Below, in pieces: positions 1 through 5,717 of a stretch of 7,657 nt of DNA. The position numbers and the translations under genes were made by a program. The notes under the pieces are model-generated. The model saw only the letters and a program-made list of their open reading frames with translations, did no database searches and had not been told where the DNA came from. This DNA is from Lysobacteraceae bacterium (GTDB taxonomy: Bacteria > Pseudomonadota > Gammaproteobacteria > DSM-19610). The stretch covers positions 1 to 7,657 of the forward strand of contig JAIVHA010000027.1 in assembly GCA_020201295.1 (NCBI GenBank), read 5' to 3'. The number at the start of each line of letters is the position of its first letter. The first letter of the stretch is position 1.

Positions 1-3
1 GTT

Positions 4-96
4 GGAGATTGCCGCGTCACTTCTGGCCCATAGAATCCCTTCGGGCTTCATCATGTGTACCTTACCCTTCGGGTCAAGGCATCCTCGCAATGACGG
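4..96. repeat. Dispersed repeat of the 'CATTGCGAGG...CGCGGCAATCTCC' type, degenerate copy
   Basis: The left end reads GGAGATTGCCGCGTCAC and the right end CCTCGCAATGACGG. These are the two ends of a very common intergenic repeat in proteobacteria, which reads as 'CEERSDEAI'-like peptides when translated. Between them the sequence is not the usual short core. It holds two copies of CCCTTCGGG separated by about 26 bp, so this copy is either expanded or decayed. No gene is visible in bases 1-120. The family assignment is from memory of the motif. Confidence 0.7.
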
Positions 97-127
97 GCAT
101 TTTCCGGCTTAAGTCAGTGCCATCCCA

Positions 128-156
128 ATATTAGATCCGGATTTCGAATTACACAA
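128..156 (-). promoter_or_regulatory. Candidate divergent promoter pointing out of the left edge
   Basis: On the minus strand, TTGTGT (151-156) lies 17 bp upstream of TAATAT (128-133). The match to the -35/-10 consensus is partial (3/6 and 4/6), but the region is AT-rich within GC-rich DNA and lies back to back with the LysR promoter. This is the usual arrangement for a LysR regulator and its divergent target. The target gene would begin beyond base 1, so nothing in the window confirms it. Confidence 0.25.
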
Positions 157-157
157 A

Positions 158-186
158 TTCATATTTTTCATATTATGCATTATAAT
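158..186 (+). promoter_or_regulatory. Probable sigma-70 promoter of the LysR-type gene
   Basis: A perfect -10 box TATAAT (181-186) stands 17 bp downstream of TTCATA (158-163; 4/6 to TTGACA). Transcription would start near 193, giving a leader of about 50 nt before the ATG at 243. The dyad GAATT-ACACA-AATTC (146-160) overlaps the -35 side and is a candidate operator for autoregulation. The binding protein is inferred, not shown. Confidence 0.6.
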
Positions 187-242
187 TTGGAATAGTTTAT
201 TACTGTCCGTGTTCCGGGACACCGACCCAAAAAAGGACCACC

Positions 243-1226
243 ATGGACGTCGCCAGCCTGCAGGCCTTCGTCGCCGTTGCCGAACAGGGTTCCTTCTCCC
301 TGGCCGCCGAAGCCCTGTTCCTCACCCAGCCGGCGGTCAGCAAGCGGGTGGCCGTCCTCGAAGGGGAACTGGACACCCGGCTGTTCGACCGCATCGGTCG
401 CACGGTACAGCTCACCGAGGCCGGCCGGCTGCTGCTGCCGCGGGCACGGCACATCCTGGCGGAACTGGAGGACAGCCGCCGCGCCATCGCCAGCCTGAGC
501 GACGAAGTGGCCGGGGTCCTGGCGCTGGCCACCAGCCACCACATCGGCCTGCACCACCTGCCACCGGTGCTGCGTTCCTTCACGGCGGAACATGGCGCCG
601 TGGAACTGGACCTGCGCTTCATGGACTCGGAGGCCGCCTGCCGGGCCGTGGAACAGGGTGAACTGGAACTGGCGGTGGTCACCCTGCCACCGCAGGCCTC
701 GGCGCGGCTGGAAACCCTTCCTCTGTGGCCGGACCCGCTACACCTGGCCGCCGCCGTCGGCCATCCCCTGGCGGGCCGGTCGGTGCTGACCCTGGAGGAC
801 CTGGCCACCTGGCCCGCCATCCTGCCCGCCGCCAGCACCTTCACCCGGCAGATCGCCGAGCAGGCCTTCGCCCCACTCGGCCTGCAGCTGAAGACCGGGC
901 TGTCGAGCAACTACCTGGAGACCATCAGGATGCTGGTCTCGGTGGGCCTGGGCTGGAGCATCCTGCCCGCCACCCTGCTCGATGACCAGGTCATCGCCCT
1001 GCCCCTGCCCGGTGGACTGCAGCTGCAGCGCACCCTGGGCGTGGTGCGCCACCGTGACCGCAGCCAGTCCAATGCGGCGCGGGCCTTTATGGAGCATCTG
1101 TTGCGGCATGCGGGGACAAAACCGGAATCACCGCAAAGGCGCAAAGCACGCAAAGAAATACAAGATAAAACAATTAATAATAATGTTTTAATGCTTTACT
1201 TTGCGTCCTTTGCGCCTTTGCGGTGA
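243..1226 (+). CDS. LysR-type transcriptional regulator (similar to regulators next to leuCDB)
   Basis: This is a DNA-binding LysR-family activator/repressor. Residues 1-60 form the winged helix-turn-helix, with the family pattern SFSLAAEAL..TQPAVSKRV at 17-36 and LFDR..R.V.LTEAG after it. Residues about 90-290 form the periplasmic-binding-protein-like effector domain, including the stretch GLHHLPPVL. From memory this sequence most resembles the LysR regulators next to leuC in Pseudomonas, especially 'TSHHIGLH' and 'NYLETI.MLVS.GL'. A role in leucine synthesis or another divergent operon is therefore inferred. The ATG at 243 has AGGA five bases upstream, and a good promoter sits at 158-186. 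The last 33 or so residues (about 295-327) are not LysR sequence. They are translated from the inverted repeat at 1124-1230, and the TGA stop lies in its right arm. The gene converges on the metA-like gene and overlaps it by 31 bp. Confidence 0.93.
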   Translation: MDVASLQAFVAVAEQGSFSLAAEALFLTQPAVSKRVAVLEGELDTRLFDRIGRTVQLTEAGRLLLPRARHILAELEDSRRAIASLSDEVAGVLALATSHHIGLHHLPPVLRSFTAEHGAVELDLRFMDSEAACRAVEQGELELAVVTLPPQASARLETLPLWPDPLHLAAAVGHPLAGRSVLTLEDLATWPAILPAASTFTRQIAEQAFAPLGLQLKTGLSSNYLETIRMLVSVGLGWSILPATLLDDQVIALPLPGGLQLQRTLGVVRHRDRSQSNAARAFMEHLLRHAGTKPESPQRRKARKEIQDKTINNNVLMLYFASFAPLR

Positions 1227-1230
1227 ATCC
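1124..1230. repeat. Long inverted repeat with triplicated CGCAAAG heptamers
   Basis: Left arm 1124-1155 and right arm 1199-1230 are inverted copies matching at 30 of 32 positions around an AT-rich 43-bp loop. Each arm carries three heptamers. In the left arm these are CGCAAAG at 1132-1138, 1140-1146 and 1149-1155, with spacers of 1 and 2 nt. The element forms the junction of the convergent LysR and metA-like genes, encodes the C-terminus of both, and contains both stop codons. A 32-bp stem could act as a bidirectional transcription block, but neither arm is followed by a T-run, so a canonical terminator is not supported. The element at 7239-7380 has the same design. Confidence 0.9.
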
Positions 1231-2323
1231 GCTTGTTTCCGATGTCACGCACAGCGGCGACACCGACCCCTCCGTTCGCCATGCGCGGATCCGCGTGAGC
1301 GGTGAGTGCTACGTCGCTGTTGGTGACCTGGTAGACCTTGCCGAGCCAGTTGTTGAGCACCGCCTCGGCGGAATCGTGCCAGGTATTGTCGAGCAACGTG
1401 CTGACCAGGGCTTCCGGCAATTCCGGTACCGCCGCGCCGGCAGCCAGCGCCGCCTCTACCCGTTCGCGGTGTTCGTTGAGGATGGCCTGGCATTGCAGCG
1501 GCAGGTAGTTTTCCGGGAACGGCGGATAGTCCGGCCGCTGGCCGCGGACAAAGGCATTCACCTCCCGCTTGTATTCCTTCAGCAAGCTGATCATGTCGTA
1601 TTCAGGATGGCCCTGGAAGAACACCAGCCGGAACTGGTCCTCGCTCACCGCCAGGTGCACGCCGGCGGTGGCGCTCTCGACCAGCACATGCAGGCCGGCG
1701 GCCTCGAACTGGGACCGGTCGATCTGGTTGAAACGGGAATGAGGCACGTCGAAGCGCGTGTTCACGCCGCACACCAGCGGATGTTCCCGCTCCATGACCT
1801 TGTGGGAATAGACCCCCCAGCGCTTGGCCGGCAGGCGGCGGCGCGGCTGCCCGTAGCGGAACTGCAGCACCGCGTGGGTGGCCAGGCAGGAACACAGCGT
1901 CGAGGCCACATTGGCATGGGCCCAGTCGATCACCTCGATGAGCGGCTTCCAGAAGAGCTCCAGGGCCAGGTCCGGCTGGGTGACATTGGCGCCGGTGATG
2001 ATGAGCGCGTCCAGTCCTGCGGCCTTGATCTGCTCGAAGGTCTCGTAGTAACGCTCCACATGGGCACGGCCCGCTTCCCCGCGTGGCAGGGCGTCGAGGG
2101 TAAAGGGATGCATGTAGAACTGGGCGATCTGGTTGCTCTCCCCCACCAGCCGGAAGAACTGGCGCTCGGTGGCGGCCAGGGCGGCATCGGGCATCATGTT
2201 GAGCAGGCCGATGTGCAGTTCGCGGATATCCTGGTGCACCGCCAGCTCGCCGGGGATGATGGTCTCGCCATCCTGTTCCAGGCGCTGGAAGGCGGGCAGA
2301 TCGGAATTGGCTACCAGTGGCAT
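1196..2323 (-). CDS. metA: MetA-family homoserine O-acyltransferase (probably O-succinyltransferase)
   Basis: This family transfers a succinyl or acetyl group from CoA to the homoserine hydroxyl, the first committed step of methionine synthesis, in the cytoplasm. The fold is class I glutamine-amidotransferase-like. The nucleophile is Cys146 in STLCSC (141-146), and the catalytic His239 and Glu241 lie in GHPEYD (238-243), matching E. coli Cys142, His235 and Glu237. The C-terminal NWL..VYQVT block also aligns with E. coli MetA. Differences: the 'MPKK' lysines of E. coli are MPDA here (44-47), and TGAP is TGAN (110-113), so acyl donor and even acceptor are uncertain. The length of 375 exceeds E. 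coli's 309; residues 365-375 (RIHRKGAKDAK) come from the inverted repeat. The ATG has GAGGAAAG upstream. It follows the P-loop NTPase gene by 12 bp, so the two are probably one transcript. The gene symbol is by family only. Confidence 0.85.
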   Translation of the reverse strand: MPLVANSDLPAFQRLEQDGETIIPGELAVHQDIRELHIGLLNMMPDAALAATERQFFRLVGESNQIAQFYMHPFTLDALPRGEAGRAHVERYYETFEQIKAAGLDALIITGANVTQPDLALELFWKPLIEVIDWAHANVASTLCSCLATHAVLQFRYGQPRRRLPAKRWGVYSHKVMEREHPLVCGVNTRFDVPHSRFNQIDRSQFEAAGLHVLVESATAGVHLAVSEDQFRLVFFQGHPEYDMISLLKEYKREVNAFVRGQRPDYPPFPENYLPLQCQAILNEHRERVEAALAAGAAVPELPEALVSTLLDNTWHDSAEAVLNNWLGKVYQVTNSDVALTAHADPRMANGGVGVAAVRDIGNKRIHRKGAKDAK

Positions 2324-2335
2324 GACGGTCTTTCC

Positions 2336-3181
2336 TCAGGCCTGGCGATCCAGGATCCTTTCAATCAGTTTCATCAATCCTTCCTCGTCGTGGACCTTGG
2401 ACAACTCCTCGGTACTGATGGTATAGCCATACTGGCCGGCGATGGCCTCGTAGCGCGGGATGCGCGAACGGAACAGGCGCGGGAACATCCAGCGCACGAA
2501 TTCATCGGGGTCGATCTGGGCCACGTATTCCAGGCCGAATTCCGCCAGGTACTGTCCCAGTTCCTCATCGAGGAAGGCCTCGCGGTAATAGAGTGGCTTG
2601 GGCTCGCGCCGGGCCCGCTCGATCAGCTCCTCCTCGTCGTGGTGGGTCGCCTGAATGTAGAGGATCAGGCTGTGCTCGGCCAGGGCCTCCAGTGCCCCCG
2701 GGTCGTCCAGCTCGCAGACGCTGCCGCCGGCATCGTTGACGAAGTGCTCGTAGCCATAGATCTCGCGCGCCTTGCGGATGAATTCGGGTACATCCTTCAT
2801 GGCGGCGATCTCCGCCTGGTGGTGCAATTCCTGGCGGCGCTTGAACTCCGTCAGCCCCAGGCCGCCCAGCTCCGGGTTGCCCAGCTTGCCGAGGAAACTG
2901 GCCACCGGCTTGAGGTTGTCCACCGTCATGTTATTGCTGATGTAGATGGAGTCCGTGCGCAGCAGCTCCCGCAGAAACGGGATGTGCATGATCTGCTGCT
3001 TGATGTTGTCCAGGATCGGCTCGTCCAGGTAGCGGGTACCGATACGGTAGTCGCCGGAGTAGTGAAACCAGTGCTGCTCGCGCAGCATGGCGGCCAAGCG
3101 GGTCTTGCCCACGCCGGACATGCCCAGCAGGGTGAGGCTCTTGTGCTCCCAGTGGCGAAACTCCTGCGCGCTCAGCTTCAC
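2336..3181 (-). CDS. Conserved P-loop NTPase/kinase-like protein of unknown function
   Basis: A 281-residue soluble protein with a clear Walker A motif, GMSGVGKT at 20-27 (Lys26, Thr27), almost at the N-terminus. A conserved-looking HYSGDYRIGTRYLDE block follows at 40-54. A Walker B-like segment HFVNDAGGS (147-155, Asp150) follows a hydrophobic-leaning stretch. The short N-terminus and Asp44/Arg46/Arg50 after the P-loop recall small-molecule kinases of the shikimate/adenylate kinase type, but no lid motif I can name is present. I remember similar proteins annotated only as 'ATPase' in alpha- and gammaproteobacteria. The start is GTG at 3181 with GGAG eight bases upstream. The metA-like gene starts 12 bp after its stop, so a role tied to homoserine or sulfur amino-acid metabolism is plausible but unproven. 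No signal peptide or membrane segment is seen. Confidence 0.88.
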   Translation of the reverse strand: MKLSAQEFRHWEHKSLTLLGMSGVGKTRLAAMLREQHWFHYSGDYRIGTRYLDEPILDNIKQQIMHIPFLRELLRTDSIYISNNMTVDNLKPVASFLGKLGNPELGGLGLTEFKRRQELHHQAEIAAMKDVPEFIRKAREIYGYEHFVNDAGGSVCELDDPGALEALAEHSLILYIQATHHDEEELIERARREPKPLYYREAFLDEELGQYLAEFGLEYVAQIDPDEFVRWMFPRLFRSRIPRYEAIAGQYGYTISTEELSKVHDEEGLMKLIERILDRQA

Positions 3182-3240
3182 GAATGACTCCAGGATCGAG
3201 GGTCCGGTTCAGGCACCATGCCCGTCCCGGCAAAGCCCGC

Positions 3241-3270
3241 ATTCTACCTCAGGTTGTCCTGGCCTGTACC
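3241..3270 (-). promoter_or_regulatory. Candidate promoter for the NTPase-metA pair
   Basis: On the minus strand, TAGAAT (3241-3246; 5/6 to the -10 consensus) lies 18 bp downstream of GGTACA (3265-3270; 3/6 to the -35). A start near 3234 would give a leader of about 50 nt before the GTG at 3181. Together with the hairpin after the MFS gene, this suggests that the NTPase-metA pair is transcribed separately from aroC-MFS. I see no SAM riboswitch or obvious MetJ box array in the leader. Confidence 0.35.
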
Positions 3271-3286
3271 CCGCCTTCCAGCAGTC

Positions 3287-3305
3287 GAGCCGCGGAACGC
3301 GGCTC
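3287..3305 (-). terminator. Perfect 8-bp hairpin just after the MFS transporter gene
   Basis: GAGCCGCG (3287-3294) and CGCGGCTC (3298-3305) form a perfect 8-bp GC-rich stem with a 3-nt loop, starting 15 bp after the MFS stop codon. Its placement fits a transcription end or mRNA 3'-end-stabilising hairpin. No T-run follows on the minus strand, so it is not a standard intrinsic terminator; on the other strand it is followed by CAATAACAAAAAG. Confidence 0.4.
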
Positions 3306-3320
3306 CAATAACAAAAAGAA

Positions 3321-4448
3321 TCACCCGGGACGGATCGCCCGCAGGGTGAACCAGCCGGCCAGCAGGCTGGTGGCCGCCGCCACCACATACATCCCCTGCG
3401 GACCGATGCCATCCCACAGGTAGCCGCTGGCCAGGCTGCCGACGGCACCACCGGCGCCGAAACTGACGCTGCTGTACAGCGCCTGGCCGCGACCCTGGAG
3501 ACGACCCGGGAAGCGTTCATGGAAGAGATGGATGGCCACCGCGTGGTAGAGCCCGAAACTGGCGGCATGCAGGGTCTGGGCCAGGATCACGAGCCACAAC
3601 TGGGTCGGGAAGGCCGCGATCAGCAGCCAGCGCAGGGTGGTCAGCAGCACGGCGGCCAGCATCAGATTGCGCGGACCGAAACGCGGCATCCAGCGGTGCA
3701 TGACCAGGAACACCCCGACCTCGGCGATCACCCCCAGGGCCCAGAGCTGGCCGATGAGGCTGCGGCGGTAGCCGTACTCCTCCAGGTAGATGCTGTAGAA
3801 GGTGTAATAGGGGCCATGACTGGCCTGCAGCAGGAAACACAGAACCAGCAGGGAAATTACCTCGGGGCGCCGCAAGACCCGCAGGATGGGTTCGTGCAAG
3901 GGCTTGTGGCCAGCCGCCTCCTCCGGTACCAGCAGGCTGCTGAACCAGATGGCCAGGAACAGCAACAGCAGTATGCCCGGCAGCAGCCCCGTGCCGAAGT
4001 GGTCCAGCACCGGCCCCAGACCGGCCACGGTGAGGATGAAGCCGATGGAACCCCACAGGCGGATACTGGAATAGCGATGGGCCTCGCGGCCGAGATGATT
4101 GAAGGTGGTGGCCTCGAACTGTGGCAGGGCGGCGTTCCAGAAGAAACTGAACACCGACATCACCAGCGCCAGCCACCAGTAGCCGCTGGCCAGGAACACC
4201 CCGGCGAAACTGATGGTCGCGAACAGGCAGGCGGCGCGCACGATGCGCATGCTCTGGCCCGAATGGTCGGCGATCCAGCCCCAGATGTTGGGCGCGACGA
4301 TCTTGGTGGCCATGAGGATGGCCACCAGCTGGCCGATCTGGGCGGCACTGAAGCCCTCGTCCTTGAGGTACAGGCCCCAGTAGGGCACCAGCGCGCCGAG
4401 GCTGGCGAAATAGAACAGGTAAAAGCCGGACAGGCGCCAGTAGGGCAT
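3321..4448 (-). CDS. MFS transporter, HcaT/phenylpropionate-permease-like
   Basis: An inner-membrane secondary transporter of the major facilitator superfamily, 375 residues from the chosen start, close to E. coli HcaT (about 379). The sequence is hydrophobic throughout, with roughly twelve membrane segments. The first helix has the pattern YFASLGALVPYWGLYL, and a GWIADHSGQ loop follows helix 2, a degenerate version of the MFS loop 2-3 motif. The substrate is unknown; HcaT-like annotation does not show that it carries phenylpropionate. The ATG at 4448 was chosen because the family begins right before helix 1 (MPYWRLSGFY). An in-frame GTG at 4493 and TTG at 4520 would add a polar extension that matches nothing in the family. 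Ribosome-binding sites are weak for all three. The gene follows aroC by 75 bp, an order I also recall from Pseudomonas, so co-transcription with aroC is likely. Confidence 0.88.
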   Translation of the reverse strand: MPYWRLSGFYLFYFASLGALVPYWGLYLKDEGFSAAQIGQLVAILMATKIVAPNIWGWIADHSGQSMRIVRAACLFATISFAGVFLASGYWWLALVMSVFSFFWNAALPQFEATTFNHLGREAHRYSSIRLWGSIGFILTVAGLGPVLDHFGTGLLPGILLLLFLAIWFSSLLVPEEAAGHKPLHEPILRVLRRPEVISLLVLCFLLQASHGPYYTFYSIYLEEYGYRRSLIGQLWALGVIAEVGVFLVMHRWMPRFGPRNLMLAAVLLTTLRWLLIAAFPTQLWLVILAQTLHAASFGLYHAVAIHLFHERFPGRLQGRGQALYSSVSFGAGGAVGSLASGYLWDGIGPQGMYVVAAATSLLAGWFTLRAIRPG

Positions 4449-4450
4449 GG

Positions 4451-4513
4451 CTAGGAAATCCCGTTCATGCCGAAGGGCGCAACGGATGGGCACCCGTAGG
4501 AGCGATCCTCCAT
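4451..4513 (-). other. Possible 20-codon leader ORF between aroC and the MFS gene
   Basis: An ATG at 4513, 10 bp past the aroC stop, opens a 20-codon frame (MEDRSYGCPS...) ending in TAG at 4453-4451, two bases before the MFS ATG. The stop/start spacing would allow translational coupling, which could compensate for the weak MFS ribosome-binding site. The frame is short and its own ribosome-binding site (GAGA, 8 nt away) is poor, so it may be chance. Confidence 0.2.
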
Positions 4514-4523
4514 CAGGCAAGTC

Positions 4524-5627
4524 TCAATACCCGGGTTCGGCCGGGATCACCGGCGTGGGAGATACCACGTCGGCATTCTGGGCGCGGTGGCGCAGGTAGT
4601 GGTCCATGAGCACGATGGCCAGCATGGCCTCGGCGATGGGGGTGGCGCGGATGCCCACGCAGGGGTCGTGGCGACCCGTGGTGACCACTTCGCAGGGCTC
4701 GCCCTGCACATCCACGCTGCGGCCCGGCAGGCGCAGGCTGGAGGTGGGCTTGAGGGCGATGCTGGCCAGGATGTGCTGGCCGGAGGAGATACCGCCCAGC
4801 ACGCCGCCGGCATGGTTGCTCAAAAACCCTTCCGGGGTGATCTCGTCACGGTGCTCCGTACCCTTCTGTTCGATACAGGCGAAACCGGCGCCGATCTCCA
4901 CGCCCTTCACCGCGTTGATGCTCATCAGGGCATGGGCGATGTCGGCATCGAGGCGGTCGTAGATGGGCTCGCCGAGCCCGGGCGGCACGCCGGTGGCAAC
5001 CACGTTGATGCGTGCGCCAATGGAGTTGCCCTCCTTGCGCAGGGCATCCATGTAGGCCTCCAGCTCGGGCACCCGTGCCGGGTCCGGGCAGAAGAAGGGA
5101 TTCTCGTTCACCGCATCCCAGTCCTTCCGTTCCACGCGGATAGGCCCGAGCTGGGCCAGGTAGCCGCGGATCTCGATGCCGAGCCGTTCCTTGAGGTACT
5201 TCTTGGCGATCCCGCCGGCGGCCACCCGCATGGCCGTCTCGCGCGCCGAGGAACGGCCGCCGCCGCGGTAGTCGCGGAAGCCGTATTTCTGCTGGTAGGT
5301 ATAGTCGGCATGCGCCGGCCGGAACTGTGCGGCGATCCTGGAATAGTCCTTGGAGCGCTGGTCGGTGTTGTGGATGATCAGGCCGATGGGGGTGCCCGTG
5401 GTGCGGCCCTCGAAGGTCCCGGAGAGGATCTCCACCTGGTCGGCCTCGCGGCGCTGGGTGGTGTGGCGCGAGGTGCCGGGCTTGCGCCGGTCCAGATCGC
5501 GTTGCAGGTCCTCCGCGCTCAGCTCCAGGCCCGGCGGGCAGCCGTCCACGATGCAGCCCAGGGCCGGCCCGTGACTCTCACCGAAGCCGGTGACCGTAAA
5601 GAGTTTTCCGAATGTGTTTCCCGACAT
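4524..5627 (-). CDS. aroC: Chorismate synthase
   Basis: Chorismate synthase converts 5-enolpyruvylshikimate-3-phosphate to chorismate by anti-1,4-elimination of phosphate. It uses reduced FMN and is the last step of the shikimate pathway, in the cytoplasm. All three family signatures are present: GESHG at 16-20 (His19), the RPAHADYTY...GGGRSSARETAMR block near 103-135, and RHDPCVGIRATPIAEA at 319-334. The length of 367 is normal (E. coli 361). The ATG at 5627 is fixed by the invariant N-terminus MSGNTFGKLF. No Shine-Dalgarno sequence precedes it; instead a TACAAT -10 box ends eight bases before the A of the start codon, so the mRNA may be leaderless. It lies 90 bp after hemN and 75 bp before the MFS gene. 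prmB, the classic neighbour of aroC, lies just beyond hemN. Confidence 0.98.
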   Translation of the reverse strand: MSGNTFGKLFTVTGFGESHGPALGCIVDGCPPGLELSAEDLQRDLDRRKPGTSRHTTQRREADQVEILSGTFEGRTTGTPIGLIIHNTDQRSKDYSRIAAQFRPAHADYTYQQKYGFRDYRGGGRSSARETAMRVAAGGIAKKYLKERLGIEIRGYLAQLGPIRVERKDWDAVNENPFFCPDPARVPELEAYMDALRKEGNSIGARINVVATGVPPGLGEPIYDRLDADIAHALMSINAVKGVEIGAGFACIEQKGTEHRDEITPEGFLSNHAGGVLGGISSGQHILASIALKPTSSLRLPGRSVDVQGEPCEVVTTGRHDPCVGIRATPIAEAMLAIVLMDHYLRHRAQNADVVSPTPVIPAEPGY

Positions 5628-5634
5628 GGCGGGT

Positions 5635-5662
5635 ATTGTAGCGACTCGGTGCCGCCTGTACA
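5635..5662 (-). promoter_or_regulatory. Probable aroC promoter, close enough for a leaderless transcript
   Basis: On the minus strand, TGTACA (5657-5662; 4/6 to TTGACA) and TACAAT (5635-5640; 5/6 to TATAAT) are spaced 16 bp apart. A start 7-8 nt beyond the -10 box falls on or beside the A of the aroC ATG at 5627. The 90-bp gap to hemN leaves room for this independent promoter. Confidence 0.5.
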
Positions 5663-5717
5663 GCGCCAGGGGATCTCATCTGCGATGGAATGACAATTAT
5701 GTAAGCCCAGAGCCCCC

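Noticed and set aside
243..1226. Identifying the LysR gene as metR because of the neighbouring metA-like gene
   Set aside because: It does not resemble MetR in the effector domain as I remember it, and it converges on the metA-like gene rather than diverging from it. The region upstream of the NTPase shows no clear TGAA-N5-TTCA site.
1124..1230. The inverted repeat as a standard intrinsic terminator
   Set aside because: The stem is long enough, but no T-run follows either arm, and the repeat contains both stop codons, unlike a normal terminator downstream of them.
1223..3187. A 654-codon open frame on the plus strand
   Set aside because: It lies antisense to the metA-like and NTPase genes, both of which have clear family motifs. 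Its protein is low-complexity-like with no recognisable domain, as expected for an antisense frame in GC-rich DNA.
3182..3320. A SAM or other methionine riboswitch upstream of the NTPase-metA pair
   Set aside because: The 139-bp gap holds one short hairpin and a weak promoter. I see no conserved SAM-riboswitch core or multi-stem layout.
3519..5693. Long plus-strand open frames opposite the MFS and aroC genes
   Set aside because: They mirror well-supported minus-strand genes and show only antisense-type composition.
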